This document shows, piece after piece, positions 17,697-26,979 of a stretch of 64,000 nt of DNA. Position numbers and translations under genes: made by a program. Below the pieces are notes generated by a model. It was not told the origin of the DNA. It saw only the letters and a list, made by a program, of their open reading frames with translations, and did not search any database. The number at the start of each line of letters is the position of its first letter. Position 1 is the stretch's first letter. Origin of the DNA: an uncultured Spirochaetaceae bacterium (GTDB taxonomy: Bacteria; Spirochaetota; Spirochaetia; Treponematales; Treponemataceae); assembly GCA_902789325.1 (NCBI GenBank), contig CADANN010000010.1:48363-112362 (forward strand). Direction: 5' to 3'.

Positions 17697-18662
17697 TTAT
17701 AGTCCTGTAATTTCTTTGCAGAGAGAATCATAAAGCCTTGCATTTTGATTTTTTACGTAGCTGTAACTGGCGATGGCTTTTCCATTTTGAATGTAAGTCA
17801 GTTTATAATCTATTCCCAATCTTCTGTGCAGATAATAAAAAGTTACCTCTTCAGCAAAATCATCCATCCAGTTTGTTGCTGCATAGGGAGTGCAGAATGG
17901 AGTTTTTCCAAGATAATCAATTATTTCCTTTCCATTTTTAATCGGGATTTTTGTCCCATACTCATAAAAGGCTGTCTGTTCAAATTTTTTATTCTGATAT
18001 TTTTTAAGCGGCTGCTGTTTGTTTTTCCAGATTGAATAAAAGAGATTGCTGTTATCACGGGAAGTATCTTCAATATATTGGTATGGAGTCAACTGATTTA
18101 TAAAATCATAAACATGGGCCGACTCATGAATAAAAAGCTGGACAAAAGCAGAAAGTTCACAGCCTGTTTCAACAACTACCTTGTTATCAGAATCAGTATC
18201 TTTAAAGATTGTATTGTCGCGGTAAGTCAGCCAGTCATCCAGAGTATAATTAAAGGTCTCTGCATTAAAAAACATTATGCAGAAAGGATGGCGAGCCTCA
18301 TCATAAACTATATCTGTGAGTGCGCCGTACCACATGCCATCGACAAAATAAATTGCGTAAACATTTTCAGTTACCGTCTGTTGAAGTTTTTCGGGCAGCA
18401 GGGCAAAGGTTTCTTCAAACAGGGCTTTTTCCCTGTCAATTAATTTGTGATTTTTATAGCCGTCAAAATTATCAAAACTTTCCAGATATTCTTCGGCATT
18501 ACCAGAGAACTCTCGGACTTTTTCCATAAGTACAGGTGAAAAGTATTCGCCATAATATGAAGTTTTCTTACTCGGATACTGCAGCAGGTCTTCAAGTGTT
18601 AAAGCTGATAACAGAGAAGCAAAAAGAATTGTTATAAAAAGCAGCTGAAGTAACTTTTTCAT
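17697..18662 (-). CDS. Secreted HExxH (zinc-metalloprotease-like) protein
   Basis: A 321-residue protein with a signal peptide (LLFITILFASLLSALT) and a long-spaced zincin motif FIHESAHVYDF, matching HExxH. There is also a Glu-rich stretch later (WMDDFAEEVTFYYLHRR) that may supply the third ligand. I do not recognise the family. AAGGAT precedes ATG 18662. It is the middle gene of an M28 peptidase / HExxH protein / radical SAM operon. The protein at 53864-55735 has a comparable motif but no obvious overall similarity. Confidence 0.6.
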   Translation of the reverse strand: MKKLLQLLFITILFASLLSALTLEDLLQYPSKKTSYYGEYFSPVLMEKVREFSGNAEEYLESFDNFDGYKNHKLIDREKALFEETFALLPEKLQQTVTENVYAIYFVDGMWYGALTDIVYDEARHPFCIMFFNAETFNYTLDDWLTYRDNTIFKDTDSDNKVVVETGCELSAFVQLFIHESAHVYDFINQLTPYQYIEDTSRDNSNLFYSIWKNKQQPLKKYQNKKFEQTAFYEYGTKIPIKNGKEIIDYLGKTPFCTPYAATNWMDDFAEEVTFYYLHRRLGIDYKLTYIQNGKAIASYSYVKNQNARLYDSLCKEITGL

Positions 18663-18676
18663 TATTTATCCTTTTT

Positions 18677-19480
18677 TTATGCCAGCGTTTTGAGTACGGC
18701 AAGATTATTCAATATATTATAGAAGATTTCGAAACTTTGGGGCGTAAGAGAAGCCAGGTTGTCGCCCTGTGTGTGAAGGAACTGCCAGGTCTGAGGCTGA
18801 ATGCCCTGTGTAGCCGCGGTGACTTCTGCAGAAGGAAGCATTGTAATAGCGACTGCGGGGATACCATTTGCAATAAAACTCGCATTGTCTGAATAGTTGC
18901 ACGGAAGAGTAAACCAGCGGCCATTTGCCGAGGCCTGCAGGAGAGTTGCGGCGCGCTGCTCGAGCTCGCTGAAAGCTTTTATGAACTTTGAAGGGGCTTT
19001 ATGTGGAAGAATTGTTTGAGTGAGAATGGGAACGTCGCCGCGGCCCATGCAGTCGAATACGAAGATGTCGTCGTTTGTGATGCCGAGGCGACGAAAGACC
19101 TGGGCTAAGGGGAAGGCGCCTTGTTGAGAGACGCCGCCCGCTGCGCCAAGTTCTTCGCCGTCGGTGAAAATAAGGCGGATGTTATGAAATGCAGGAGGTG
19201 TAAGTTTTGATAATTTTGCAGCCCACTCCAACAGACAGAACACCGCTGCTGAATTATCGTTCGCACCGATACCAATTCTGTCGTAATGTGCGATTACAGT
19301 TTTTATTCGAAAAGTCGGATTATATTGCTTTTGCGGAAACTTTACATAGATATGATTTTTTCCTTCCATCTGTAAAACAGGAGCTTCGAGACCAGCGGCA
19401 TTCAGATAATTTTGAATAAATGCAGCGCGGTCACAATCAGGTGCGATAAAATCTTGGAAGCTGGAAGGTATTGTGTACAT
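18677..19480 (-). CDS. M28-family aminopeptidase-like protein
   Basis: A 267-residue cytoplasmic protein resembling M28 zinc aminopeptidases: VIAHYDRIGIGANDNSAAV (metal-binding His and the bridging Asp in the GANDN motif), FTDGEELGAAGG (catalytic and metal Glu), VFDCMGRGD and a late IPAVAITMLPSAEV block. The first metal motif reads HYD rather than HxD with extra spacing, as usual. The start is taken as ATG 19480 because the frame further upstream runs through a promoter and an intergenic repeat. The promoter places transcription start at or next to the ATG. First gene of a three-gene operon. Confidence 0.75.
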   Translation of the reverse strand: MYTIPSSFQDFIAPDCDRAAFIQNYLNAAGLEAPVLQMEGKNHIYVKFPQKQYNPTFRIKTVIAHYDRIGIGANDNSAAVFCLLEWAAKLSKLTPPAFHNIRLIFTDGEELGAAGGVSQQGAFPLAQVFRRLGITNDDIFVFDCMGRGDVPILTQTILPHKAPSKFIKAFSELEQRAATLLQASANGRWFTLPCNYSDNASFIANGIPAVAITMLPSAEVTAATQGIQPQTWQFLHTQGDNLASLTPQSFEIFYNILNNLAVLKTLA

Positions 19481-19486
19481 ACATTT

Positions 19487-19515
19487 ATTATAGAAGATTT
19501 TAGTACAATTGTCAC
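19487..19515 (-). promoter_or_regulatory. Promoter of the M28 gene, predicted leaderless
   Basis: GTGACA (19510-19515), 17-base spacer, TATAAT (19487-19492), then only six bases to ATG 19480. No Shine-Dalgarno sequence can fit, so the mRNA should begin at or beside the AUG. Confidence 0.65.
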
Positions 19516-19520
19516 ATGTA

Positions 19521-19554
19521 GATTGCCACGTCGCCTTCGACTCCTCGCAATGAC
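19521..19554. repeat. Palindromic repeat family C, intergenic copy
   Basis: GATTGC (19521-19526) pairs with GCAAT (19547-19551) around an imperfect inner stem, ending TGAC. The same ends (GCAATGAC / GATTGC) are found at 43110-43139 in and after the PIN toxin gene. It lies between the divergent M28 and glyA genes. Confidence 0.65.
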
Positions 19555-19635
19555 GTAAAAGGGGCTCTTCCCACCCGACTGCATTTTCGCTAAAATACTT
19601 CAATATAATTAAAATCAATAACATGAGGTTATAAT

Positions 19636-21135
19636 ATGTCAACACCTTTGGAAAATTATCTTGCTGCCACAAACGGTAAACCAAATGCCGCTATGTGTGC
19701 CTATGTTGCAAATCTTCAGCAGGTTGCTGCAGTTGGTCCAGATATCGCTGCAAGCATTGTAAACGAACTTGAAAATCAGAGAAGCCACCTTAAGCTTGTT
19801 GCCAGCGAAAACTATTGTTCGCTCAACGTTCAGGCTGCTATGGGAAACCTTCTCACTGATAAATATGCTGAAGGATATCCTGAGCACCGCTACTACGGTG
19901 GCTGTGTAAATATCGACGCTGTTGAAAATACTGCAGCTCATGAAGCTGAGGCTCTTTTTGGTGCTGACTACGCTTATGTTCAGCCTCACTCTGGTGCTGA
20001 TACAAACCTCGTTGCTTACTGGGCAATTTTAAGTGCAAAGGTTGAAACTCCAACTCTCGAAGAACTTGGTGTTAAATCTTTGAACGACCTTACAGACGAA
20101 CAGTTCGACGCTCTCCGCAAGAAGTTCGGAAATCAGAAGCTTATGGGTCTCGACTACTCTTGTGGTGGTCACCTTACTCACGGATACAAAATGAACGTTT
20201 CTGCCCGCATGTTTGAATCTCATCCATACGGAGTAGATAAGGAAACTGGTCTTCTCGATTACGATGCAATCGAAAAGCAGGCTATGGAAGTTAAACCTCT
20301 CATTCTTTTGACAGGTTTCTCTGCTTACCCACGCAAAATCAACTTTAAGCGCTTCCGCGAAATTGCAGACAAGTGCGGAGCAGTTCTCATGGTAGATATG
20401 GCTCACTTCGCAGGTCTTGTTGCAGGTAAAGTTTTCACAGGTGACTATGATCCTGTAAAATGGGCAGACATTGTAACTACTACAACTCATAAAACTCTCC
20501 GCGGTCCTCGTGGTGCTATGATTCTCTGTAAAAAGGAATTTGCTGATTATGTAAACAAGGGTTGTCCTATGGTACTCGGTGGTCCACTCGGACACATCAT
20601 GGCAGCAAAGGCAATCGCTTTCAAAGAGGCTCGTACTCCAGCTTACCAGGCTTGGGCTCAGCAGGTTGTAAAGAATGCACAGGCTCTTGCAGAAGGCTGT
20701 AAGTCACACAACATTCCACTCCAGACTGGCGGAACAGACAACCACCTTATGCTCTGTGATGTAACTGTTTACGGTCTTACTGGAAAACAGGCAGAAGCTG
20801 CCCTCTTCAAGTGTGGTGTAACTGCTAACGCAAATGCTCTTCCATACGACAAGAACGGTGCATGGTGGACATCTGGTATCCGTATCGGTACACCAGGTCT
20901 TACAACTCTTGGTATGAATGAAGCTGATATGAAGGAAGTTGCAGATATCATTGACTTCGTTCTTAAGAACACAAAGCCTGGCGTAACAAAAGAAGGAAAG
21001 CCAGCTAAGGGTAAGATTGAAATTGATGACGCTACAGTTGCAGCAGCTCGCGAGCGCGTAAACAAGCTCCTTGGTGCTCATGTTCTTTATCCAGAACTTG
21101 ATCTTGAGTTCCTCAAAAAAGAATTCGTTAAATAA
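19636..21135 (+). CDS. glyA: Serine hydroxymethyltransferase (long form)
   Basis: Interconverts serine and glycine with tetrahydrofolate, the main source of one-carbon units; a PLP enzyme. The family blocks are clear: LVASENYCS, TDKYAEGYPEHRYYGG, VQPHSGADTNLVAYWA, FSAYPRKINFKRFREIAD, VDMAHFAGLVA and the PLP-lysine site TTTTHKTLRGPRG. At 499 residues it is about 80 longer than the E. coli enzyme because of an N-terminal extension of about 35 residues and an insertion (EELGVKSLNDLTDEQFDALRKKFG) also typical of the long SHMT form in some spirochaetes and Bacteroidetes. GAGG precedes ATG 19636. It ends in a strong terminator, so it is monocistronic. Confidence 0.96.
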   Translation: MSTPLENYLAATNGKPNAAMCAYVANLQQVAAVGPDIAASIVNELENQRSHLKLVASENYCSLNVQAAMGNLLTDKYAEGYPEHRYYGGCVNIDAVENTAAHEAEALFGADYAYVQPHSGADTNLVAYWAILSAKVETPTLEELGVKSLNDLTDEQFDALRKKFGNQKLMGLDYSCGGHLTHGYKMNVSARMFESHPYGVDKETGLLDYDAIEKQAMEVKPLILLTGFSAYPRKINFKRFREIADKCGAVLMVDMAHFAGLVAGKVFTGDYDPVKWADIVTTTTHKTLRGPRGAMILCKKEFADYVNKGCPMVLGGPLGHIMAAKAIAFKEARTPAYQAWAQQVVKNAQALAEGCKSHNIPLQTGGTDNHLMLCDVTVYGLTGKQAEAALFKCGVTANANALPYDKNGAWWTSGIRIGTPGLTTLGMNEADMKEVADIIDFVLKNTKPGVTKEGKPAKGKIEIDDATVAAARERVNKLLGAHVLYPELDLEFLKKEFVK

Positions 21136-21140
21136 ATAGG

Positions 21141-21158
21141 AGGGCGGAGCCCCGCCCT
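21141..21158. repeat. Short GC-rich palindrome after glyA
   Basis: AGGGCGG-AGCC-CCGCCCT, a perfect seven-base-pair hairpin six bases after the glyA stop codon and before its terminator. It is much more GC-rich than the surroundings. Confidence 0.5.
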
Positions 21159-21169
21159 ACGCCTCAAAT

Positions 21170-21201
21170 AAAAAAGGATTCGCACCTGCGAATCCTTTTT
21201 T
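21170..21201 (+). terminator. Rho-independent terminator of glyA
   Basis: AAAAAAGGATTCGCA (21170-21184) pairs perfectly with TGCGAATCCTTTTTT (21187-21201). Strong stem followed by a T run. Confidence 0.85.
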
Positions 21202-21210
21202 ATTTTCGTC

Positions 21211-21266
21211 TACCCCACCCAACGGGGGCCCACCCCCGTAACGCCCCGGTCATACAGGCCGGGAGT
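21211..21266. repeat. GC-rich palindromic repeat, family E, intergenic copy
   Basis: ACGGGGG (21222-21228) pairs with CCCCCGT (21233-21239). A second hairpin (CCCGG ... CCGGG) follows at about 21245-21263. On the minus strand the order GGGCGTTACGGGGG ... CCCGTTGG ... GGGGTAG parallels the element inside murI at 51422-51501. Confidence 0.6.
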
Positions 21267-21315
21267 TTTTATCCCTATTTCCCTTTTAATAAAAAGTCGG
21301 TATAATCTCTCTTCT

Positions 21316-22353
21316 ATGAAGAAAAAAGTCCTTTGGGCAATTTTTACGCTCTGTTTGTCTATACTAACAATTTTCGGATTATTCCATAATAGCGGACTTT
21401 CACTTTCAGAGCTCTGGACAAATATTAAAAACTCCTCACCCATCTGGCTTCTTCCAGCCGTTCTTTGTATGATAGGATTTATCTTCTTCGAAGGACGTTC
21501 TCTTGTTTTAATCATCAGAACTCTTGGCTATCCTGCAAAAAAACGCAGAGGCTTTCTTTACGCTTCTGCAGATATTTATTTTTCTTCTATTACACCATCT
21601 GCTACAGGCGGACAGCCTGCAAGTGCATTCTTTATGTACAAGGATGGAGTTTCTGCAATTGAAGTTACGGTATCTTTGATTTTGAATCTTACAATGTATA
21701 CACTTGCTCTTGTAACTCTTGGACTTTTCACATTGATTTTCTTTCCTGGAATCTTTTTAGAGTTCAATACTGCCAGCAAGGTAATGATTCTAATCGGAAT
21801 CTTTGTAATGATTCTTCTTGCTGTCTTTTTCATCATACTATTAAAAAAACAAAGCCTGGTATTCAAACTTGGAAATATTGTAATTTCAATTCTTCATAAA
21901 CTTCATATCAAGAACTTAGCAGAACGCTTTAAAACAAAACTTGATACAGCAATAGACAATTACAATGAATGTGTTGTAACGCTGGCTGGAAAGAAAAAAC
22001 TGTTAGTAAAAACTTACTTTCTTAATTTATTACAAAGAGCTTCTCAAATCCTTGTAACAATGTTCTGTTATTTTGCCATGCACGGAAATCTGGCTGATGG
22101 ACTTAGAGTTTTTGCAATTCAAACCTACATTGTTCTTGGCTCAAATTTCATTCCTGTTCCAGGTGCAGTAGGAATCTCTGAGTTCATGATGTTTTTTGGA
22201 TATATGATGCTCATGAATGAAGAAGCAGCCTGCAGCCTTGCAATTTTAAGCCGCGGTATTTCTTTTTATACCTGTGGAATTATAAGCATTTTTACTGTAA
22301 TATTAGGTTATATAATGATTTGTTATAGACACAAAAAAGAGGTTAGAAAATGA
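21316..22353 (+). CDS. YbhN/AglD-family membrane flippase-like protein
   Basis: A 345-residue integral membrane protein with eight or so hydrophobic segments, of the lysylphosphatidylglycerol-synthase transmembrane (UPF0104) family. Typical blocks are the early ITPSATGGQPASAFFMYK stretch and the late FIPVPGAVGISEFMMFFGY motif. Members move or modify lipid-linked groups; without a C-terminal synthase domain this one is more likely a flippase. Its stop overlaps the pssA start by four bases, so it belongs to a phospholipid operon. TATAAT at 21301-21306 lies nine bases before ATG 21316, and no Shine-Dalgarno site is present, which suggests a near-leaderless mRNA. Confidence 0.85.
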   Translation: MKKKVLWAIFTLCLSILTIFGLFHNSGLSLSELWTNIKNSSPIWLLPAVLCMIGFIFFEGRSLVLIIRTLGYPAKKRRGFLYASADIYFSSITPSATGGQPASAFFMYKDGVSAIEVTVSLILNLTMYTLALVTLGLFTLIFFPGIFLEFNTASKVMILIGIFVMILLAVFFIILLKKQSLVFKLGNIVISILHKLHIKNLAERFKTKLDTAIDNYNECVVTLAGKKKLLVKTYFLNLLQRASQILVTMFCYFAMHGNLADGLRVFAIQTYIVLGSNFIPVPGAVGISEFMMFFGYMMLMNEEAACSLAILSRGISFYTCGIISIFTVILGYIMICYRHKKEVRK

Positions 22354-23063
22354 TCGGTTATTACGATTACACTGTAGTTCTCACATATCTTTCAATGTTA
22401 TCTGCAACTACAGGCATTATGCTTTGTTTGAATGATATTGGACATCCATATCTTGGAATGATTTTTTTGATGTTCTGTGGACTTTGTGATGCATTTGACG
22501 GAAAGGTTGCCCGTACTAAAAAAAATCGTACCGATTCTATGAAGAAATTTGGAATTCAAATTGATTCACTTTCTGATCTTGTTGCTTTTGGTGTTTTACC
22601 AGCCTGCATTGGTATTGCAATGCTCAGAAGCAGCATTGAATTTTTGACTTTTCCACATATAAAATTCCTTCATCTTCATTTAGCAGATAAATCTACTATC
22701 ATAAAAATTATACTTACAATAATTGCAGTTTTTTACACTCTTGCTGCAATGGTTCGTCTTGCATATTTTAATGTAATTGAAGAAGAAAGACAGGAAACAG
22801 AAACTGGTGTCCGTAAAACTTATATTGGACTTCCTGTAACAAGTTCAGCTCTTGTTTTTCCAACAATTCTTTTGATTCATATTTTCTGTAGTGCAGATCT
22901 TACCTTACTTTATTTTTTATTTCTTGCAATTGTAGGCTTTTTGTTTGTATCTGACATTCAGGTAAAGAAACCAACCACAAAGGGCATTCTTGTTATGATT
23001 AGTATTGGAATTGTTGAAGCTGCCGCACTTGCCTTTATATTTATTGTAATGCGAAATAAATAA
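22350..23063 (+). CDS. pssA: CDP-diacylglycerol--serine O-phosphatidyltransferase
   Basis: Makes phosphatidylserine from CDP-diacylglycerol and serine in the membrane. The 237-residue protein has the CDP-alcohol phosphotransferase signature in CDAFDGKVARTKKN...FGIQIDSLSDL: DGxxAR, then GxxxDxxxD. The spacing between the two halves is 12 residues instead of 8, a variant I associate with Firmicutes- and spirochaete-type PssA. Several membrane helices follow. ATG 22350 overlaps the upstream stop (ATGA) and the psd gene begins one base after the stop, so the two enzymes of phosphatidylethanolamine synthesis are encoded together. Confidence 0.92.
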   Translation: MIGYYDYTVVLTYLSMLSATTGIMLCLNDIGHPYLGMIFLMFCGLCDAFDGKVARTKKNRTDSMKKFGIQIDSLSDLVAFGVLPACIGIAMLRSSIEFLTFPHIKFLHLHLADKSTIIKIILTIIAVFYTLAAMVRLAYFNVIEEERQETETGVRKTYIGLPVTSSALVFPTILLIHIFCSADLTLLYFLFLAIVGFLFVSDIQVKKPTTKGILVMISIGIVEAAALAFIFIVMRNK

Positions 23064-23064
23064 T

Positions 23065-23892
23065 ATGGATTCATTACCCTTTTTATATAAAACCACTTTT
23101 GGAAGAATCCTCTTAAAACCTCTTACTGCACCTTCTCTTTCAAAATTTTGCGGTCGTTTTCTGGATTCAAAATTATCAGCTTTTTTAATAAAAGGATTTG
23201 TAAAAAATAATAATATTAATCTCGAAGATTACCAGACAGAAGAAATAAAAACCTTCAATGAGTTTTTTCGTCGTAAGATAAAAGATGGCCTTAGACCTTT
23301 TGATATGACTCCCTCAAAACTTTGCGCTCCATGCGATGGTTTGCTTTCAATCTGGAATATAGAAGAAGCAGATGGAACTGTAATTCCTGTAAAACAAAGC
23401 CAATATACGATTGAAGGTTTGCTTCAAAATAAAGAACTCGCCTCTCAGTATAACGGCGGACTTTGTCTTGTATTCAGACTTTGTGTAAATCACTATCATC
23501 GTTATGCTTATGTAGACAGCGGCCATAAAGGAAAAAACACTTTTATTCCAGGTATTCTGCATACGGTTCGCCCGATTGCACTCGAGACACTGCCAGTTTT
23601 TGTACAGAATTCAAGGGAATATACAGTTATAGAAAGTTCTGTTTTTGGACCAATTGTTCAGATGGAAGTTGGGGCTATGCTTGTTGGCCGGATTGTAAAC
23701 CATGAACAGGAAGCAATTGTAAAACGCGGCGATGAAAAGGGATTTTTTGAATACGGTGGCTCTACAATTATTCTGATTCTTCAAAAAGACAAAGCAAAAA
23801 TAAACCCGGAGATTTTAAAAAACTCCGGGCTTGGAATTGAAACTCCCGTAAAAATGGGAGAAGTTATCGGCAACTCAGTAAGTGCAAACTAA
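23065..23892 (+). CDS. psd: Phosphatidylserine decarboxylase proenzyme
   Basis: Converts phosphatidylserine to phosphatidylethanolamine using a pyruvoyl group made by self-cleavage. The 275-residue protein has FNEFFRRKIKDGLRPFD, CAPCDG, a catalytic-type His in CVNHYHRYAYVDSG, and the self-cleavage site as FFEYGGSTIILIL (GGST, cleavage before Ser). It is the last gene of the flippase-pssA-psd operon. The stop codon abuts the stop codon of the convergent uridine phosphorylase gene with no base between them. Confidence 0.95.
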   Translation: MDSLPFLYKTTFGRILLKPLTAPSLSKFCGRFLDSKLSAFLIKGFVKNNNINLEDYQTEEIKTFNEFFRRKIKDGLRPFDMTPSKLCAPCDGLLSIWNIEEADGTVIPVKQSQYTIEGLLQNKELASQYNGGLCLVFRLCVNHYHRYAYVDSGHKGKNTFIPGILHTVRPIALETLPVFVQNSREYTVIESSVFGPIVQMEVGAMLVGRIVNHEQEAIVKRGDEKGFFEYGGSTIILILQKDKAKINPEILKNSGLGIETPVKMGEVIGNSVSAN

Positions 23893-24672
23893 CTATTTAT
23901 TCTTATCCTGAATAATCAGGCGACGAAGTGCTTCAACGCCAACAGTAATTGCAAGCTCAGTATCGTGAGCCTGTTTATTTGGCAAACCTTTTTTTGCACG
24001 TTCCTGATTTGCAACAACTAAAAAGCAAGAACCAACTCTAACACGAAGGAACTGTCCTGCAATAAACAAAGCTGCACTTTCCATTTCACTTGCAAGACAG
24101 CCCATACGAAGCCAAGCCTGCCATTTATTTTCCAGTTCATAGCTTACAGGCATTACTTCCGGCTCATGCTGACCAAAGAAAGAATCTTTACACTGAACAA
24201 CACCAGTGTGATGTGGTGCTTTGAGTTCTGTTGCAGCAGCTACGAGTGCATTTACACAATCAAGATTTGCAACTGCAGGATATTCAATAGGAGCAAACTC
24301 GCGGCTGGTACCTTCCATACGAACAGCACCAGTTGCAATTACAATATCGCCGCCCATTACGTCTTCCTGCATACCGCCGCAGGTACCCACGCGGATAAAT
24401 GTGTGTGCACCGCATTTAGCAAGTTCATCTATGGCGATTGCAGCAGAAGGACCACCGATTCCAGTTGAAGTAACACTTACAGGAACTCCTTCAAGAGTAC
24501 CAGTGTAAGTTGTATATTCACGAACATCTGCAACAAGCTTTGGGTTATCAAAGTGTGCAGCAATTTTTTCGCAGCGTTTTGGGTCGCCCGGCATGATAAC
24601 ATATTTACCAATGTCCTTAGGGCCAACGCCAGTGTGATACTGTTTTCCTGAACCTTCTGTGTAGTCTACCAT
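23893..24672 (-). CDS. udp: Uridine phosphorylase
   Basis: Splits uridine with phosphate into uracil and ribose-1-phosphate (nucleoside salvage). The 259-residue protein has the NP-1 family blocks [45 protein letters not shown] and [15 protein letters not shown]. The GDPxR start and the absence of purine-specific residues favour uridine over purine substrates; specificity is inferred. GGGGGAG precedes ATG 24672. It follows the aconitase-family gene by 17 bases on the same strand. Confidence 0.88.
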   Translation of the reverse strand: MVDYTEGSGKQYHTGVGPKDIGKYVIMPGDPKRCEKIAAHFDNPKLVADVREYTTYTGTLEGVPVSVTSTGIGGPSAAIAIDELAKCGAHTFIRVGTCGGMQEDVMGGDIVIATGAVRMEGTSREFAPIEYPAVANLDCVNALVAAATELKAPHHTGVVQCKDSFFGQHEPEVMPVSYELENKWQAWLRMGCLASEMESAALFIAGQFLRVRVGSCFLVVANQERAKKGLPNKQAHDTELAITVGVEALRRLIIQDKNK

Positions 24673-24689
24673 AGTTTTTTCTCCCCCGC

Positions 24690-26918
24690 TTAGCCGCGGT
24701 AAAAGTTAATCAAACAACCAGCCAGGATAATCTTGCGCTCGTCGTCTGTCAAATCACCTGTACTAAGTTCAAACTCATTTACTGTACCGTCTGCCTTTAC
24801 AGCGTATGCTTTGCAAGATGGCAATTTGTCCTGAACCATTTTCTTTACATCCGGGATAAATACATAGTCGCCGTTTGCAAATGGAAGATTCTTGTCTCCA
24901 TCTTTGTACAAGAATGGAAGCATACCCCAGTTGATGAGGTTAGAACGATAACGCTTTGTTGCATATTCGTTTGCAATGTTTGCCCAACCGCCAAGAACCT
25001 TCTGACAGCTTGCAGCCTGTTCACGGGCAGAACCATCACCTGGTTTTACAGCAAAAATAGATGAGCCAAGACCTGCGGCAACGGCACGTCCCTTGAACTC
25101 AGGCTTAGCCTTTGCAAGAGCAGCTTCTGTTGCGGCAACTTCTTCCATAACTTCTTTAGCACCATCACGAACTGCCTTAGCACGGCCAACGTAAGCAGGG
25201 TCGCGGCGACTCAAAGTGAACTCAGCAAGGCCGAGTGGATTTGAACGGAAGGATGAAGTTTCTCCTGAAGGAATCAATTCATCAGTTGTTGTTACAGGAT
25301 CGTGAATCTCAGATACAATCTTAATCAAGAGATCATCAGAAAGTGGCTTCATTGCAGGCCAGTCCTTAATGTTTGGACCAAACTGAATCTCAACTTCTGG
25401 ATGAGCAACTCCCTTAGAATCATATACGCGTTTTTCGTAAATTGCCTTGTCAAAGAAATATTTCTTTCCACTGAACTCTGTATCGAATTCTGTAGCGGCA
25501 GTAAGGAAACCTTTGTTTGCTGCAGTAGCGGCAATAGAGCGGGCATCCATAAGAGCAACAGAAGAAAGCTGACCGTTCTGAATCTTTGAACCTTCGCGGT
25601 TAGGGAAGTTTCTTGTAGAGTGGCGGATTGAGAAAGCTCCGTTAGCAGGAGTATCACCTGCACCAAAACATGGACCACAGAAGGCAGTCTTAACAACAGC
25701 ACCGGCATCAATCAATGCACTGAATGCACCATTCTTCATGAGTTCCATATAAACTGGCATAGAAGCTGGATATACGCTCAAAACGAACTTACCGTTTCCG
25801 CTGTCCTTGCCTTTAAGAATATCAGCTGCAGCACAGATGTTCTCGAATCCACCACCTGCACATCCGGCAATAATACCCTGATCAACATAAAGCTTGCCGT
25901 CAATAATTTTGTTGTGAAGATTGAAATCAACCTTGTCACCGAAGCTTACCTTAGCGCGCTTTTCTGCATCAGTCAAAACATCATCAAGATTTTTATTTAC
26001 TTCTTCAATTGTATAAGCACAAGATGGGTGGAATGGCATAGCAATCATTGGACGGATTTCGCTCAAATCAATTTCGATTGCGCCATCATAGTAAGCACCA
26101 TTTTGTGGCTTGAGTTCTTTATAAGCTCCAACGCGGCCATGAATAGCATACCACTCTTCAACCTTGCCATCAGTTTCCCAGATAGAAGAAAGACAGGTTG
26201 TTTCAGTAGTCATTACATCAACACCAATACGGAAATCAGCTGAAAGGTTAGCAACACCTGGGCCGATAAATTCCATAACCCTGTTCTTTACAAAGCCGCT
26301 TGCAAAAACTTCTTTAATGATTGCGAGGGCAACGTCCTGAGGACCAACACCAGGAACAGGAGCTCCGGTCAAATAAATAGCAACAACACCAGGATAGTTT
26401 ACATCATAAGTTTTTCCGAGCAGCTGTTTAGCGAGTTCTCCACCGCCCTCACCAATTGCCATAGTACCGAGAGCACCATAGCGGGTATGTGAGTCAGAAC
26501 CAAGAATCATAGCACCACATTCAGCCAGCATTTCGCGGGCATACTGGTGAATTACAGCCTGGTGAGGTGGAACATAAACTCCACCATATTTCTGAGCACA
26601 AGTCAAACCGAACATGTGGTCATCGTCATTAATAGTACCACCAACAGCACAAAGTGAGTTGTGACAGTTAGTCAAAACATAAGGAATTGGGAACTTCTCC
26701 AACCCGCTTGCACGCGCAGTCTGAATAATTCCAACGTAAGTAATATCGTGAGAAGTGATTTTATCAAACTTTATTTTAAGCTTAGAAGCATCGCCACTTG
26801 TATTATGCTTCTGTAAAATTGAATAAGCAATCGTCTTTTTTGCGCCGTCAGCATTAGCAGCCGCAGCAGGCGAAAGCTTTCCGTTTTCGTAAATTGCACC
26901 AGTTTCCCAGAGTTTCAT
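24690..26918 (-). CDS. Aconitase-family hydratase (YbhJ-like)
   Basis: A 742-residue protein of the aconitase superfamily. Cluster ligands are visible as the Cys of [13 protein letters not shown] and the pair in CGPCFGAGD; substrate loops include [20 protein letters not shown] and [14 protein letters not shown]. The overall sequence resembles the E. coli YbhJ type more than AcnA or AcnB. A nearby isocitrate dehydrogenase (31.9 kb) fits a citrate-to-2-oxoglutarate branch, so aconitase activity is plausible but inferred. AAGGAAA precedes ATG 26918. It is first in a two-gene unit with uridine phosphorylase. Confidence 0.85.
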   Translation of the reverse strand: MKLWETGAIYENGKLSPAAAANADGAKKTIAYSILQKHNTSGDASKLKIKFDKITSHDITYVGIIQTARASGLEKFPIPYVLTNCHNSLCAVGGTINDDDHMFGLTCAQKYGGVYVPPHQAVIHQYAREMLAECGAMILGSDSHTRYGALGTMAIGEGGGELAKQLLGKTYDVNYPGVVAIYLTGAPVPGVGPQDVALAIIKEVFASGFVKNRVMEFIGPGVANLSADFRIGVDVMTTETTCLSSIWETDGKVEEWYAIHGRVGAYKELKPQNGAYYDGAIEIDLSEIRPMIAMPFHPSCAYTIEEVNKNLDDVLTDAEKRAKVSFGDKVDFNLHNKIIDGKLYVDQGIIAGCAGGGFENICAAADILKGKDSGNGKFVLSVYPASMPVYMELMKNGAFSALIDAGAVVKTAFCGPCFGAGDTPANGAFSIRHSTRNFPNREGSKIQNGQLSSVALMDARSIAATAANKGFLTAATEFDTEFSGKKYFFDKAIYEKRVYDSKGVAHPEVEIQFGPNIKDWPAMKPLSDDLLIKIVSEIHDPVTTTDELIPSGETSSFRSNPLGLAEFTLSRRDPAYVGRAKAVRDGAKEVMEEVAATEAALAKAKPEFKGRAVAAGLGSSIFAVKPGDGSAREQAASCQKVLGGWANIANEYATKRYRSNLINWGMLPFLYKDGDKNLPFANGDYVFIPDVKKMVQDKLPSCKAYAVKADGTVNEFELSTGDLTDDERKIILAGCLINFYRG

Positions 26919-26979
26919 TGTGATTTCCTTTGTTATTTAGTATAGAAACATAATAGCATTTTTCAGTGCATCTAGCAAT

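Noticed and set aside
19481..19684. N-terminal extension of the M28 peptidase frame
   Set aside because: It runs through the promoter and an intergenic family C repeat; homology starts after ATG 19480.
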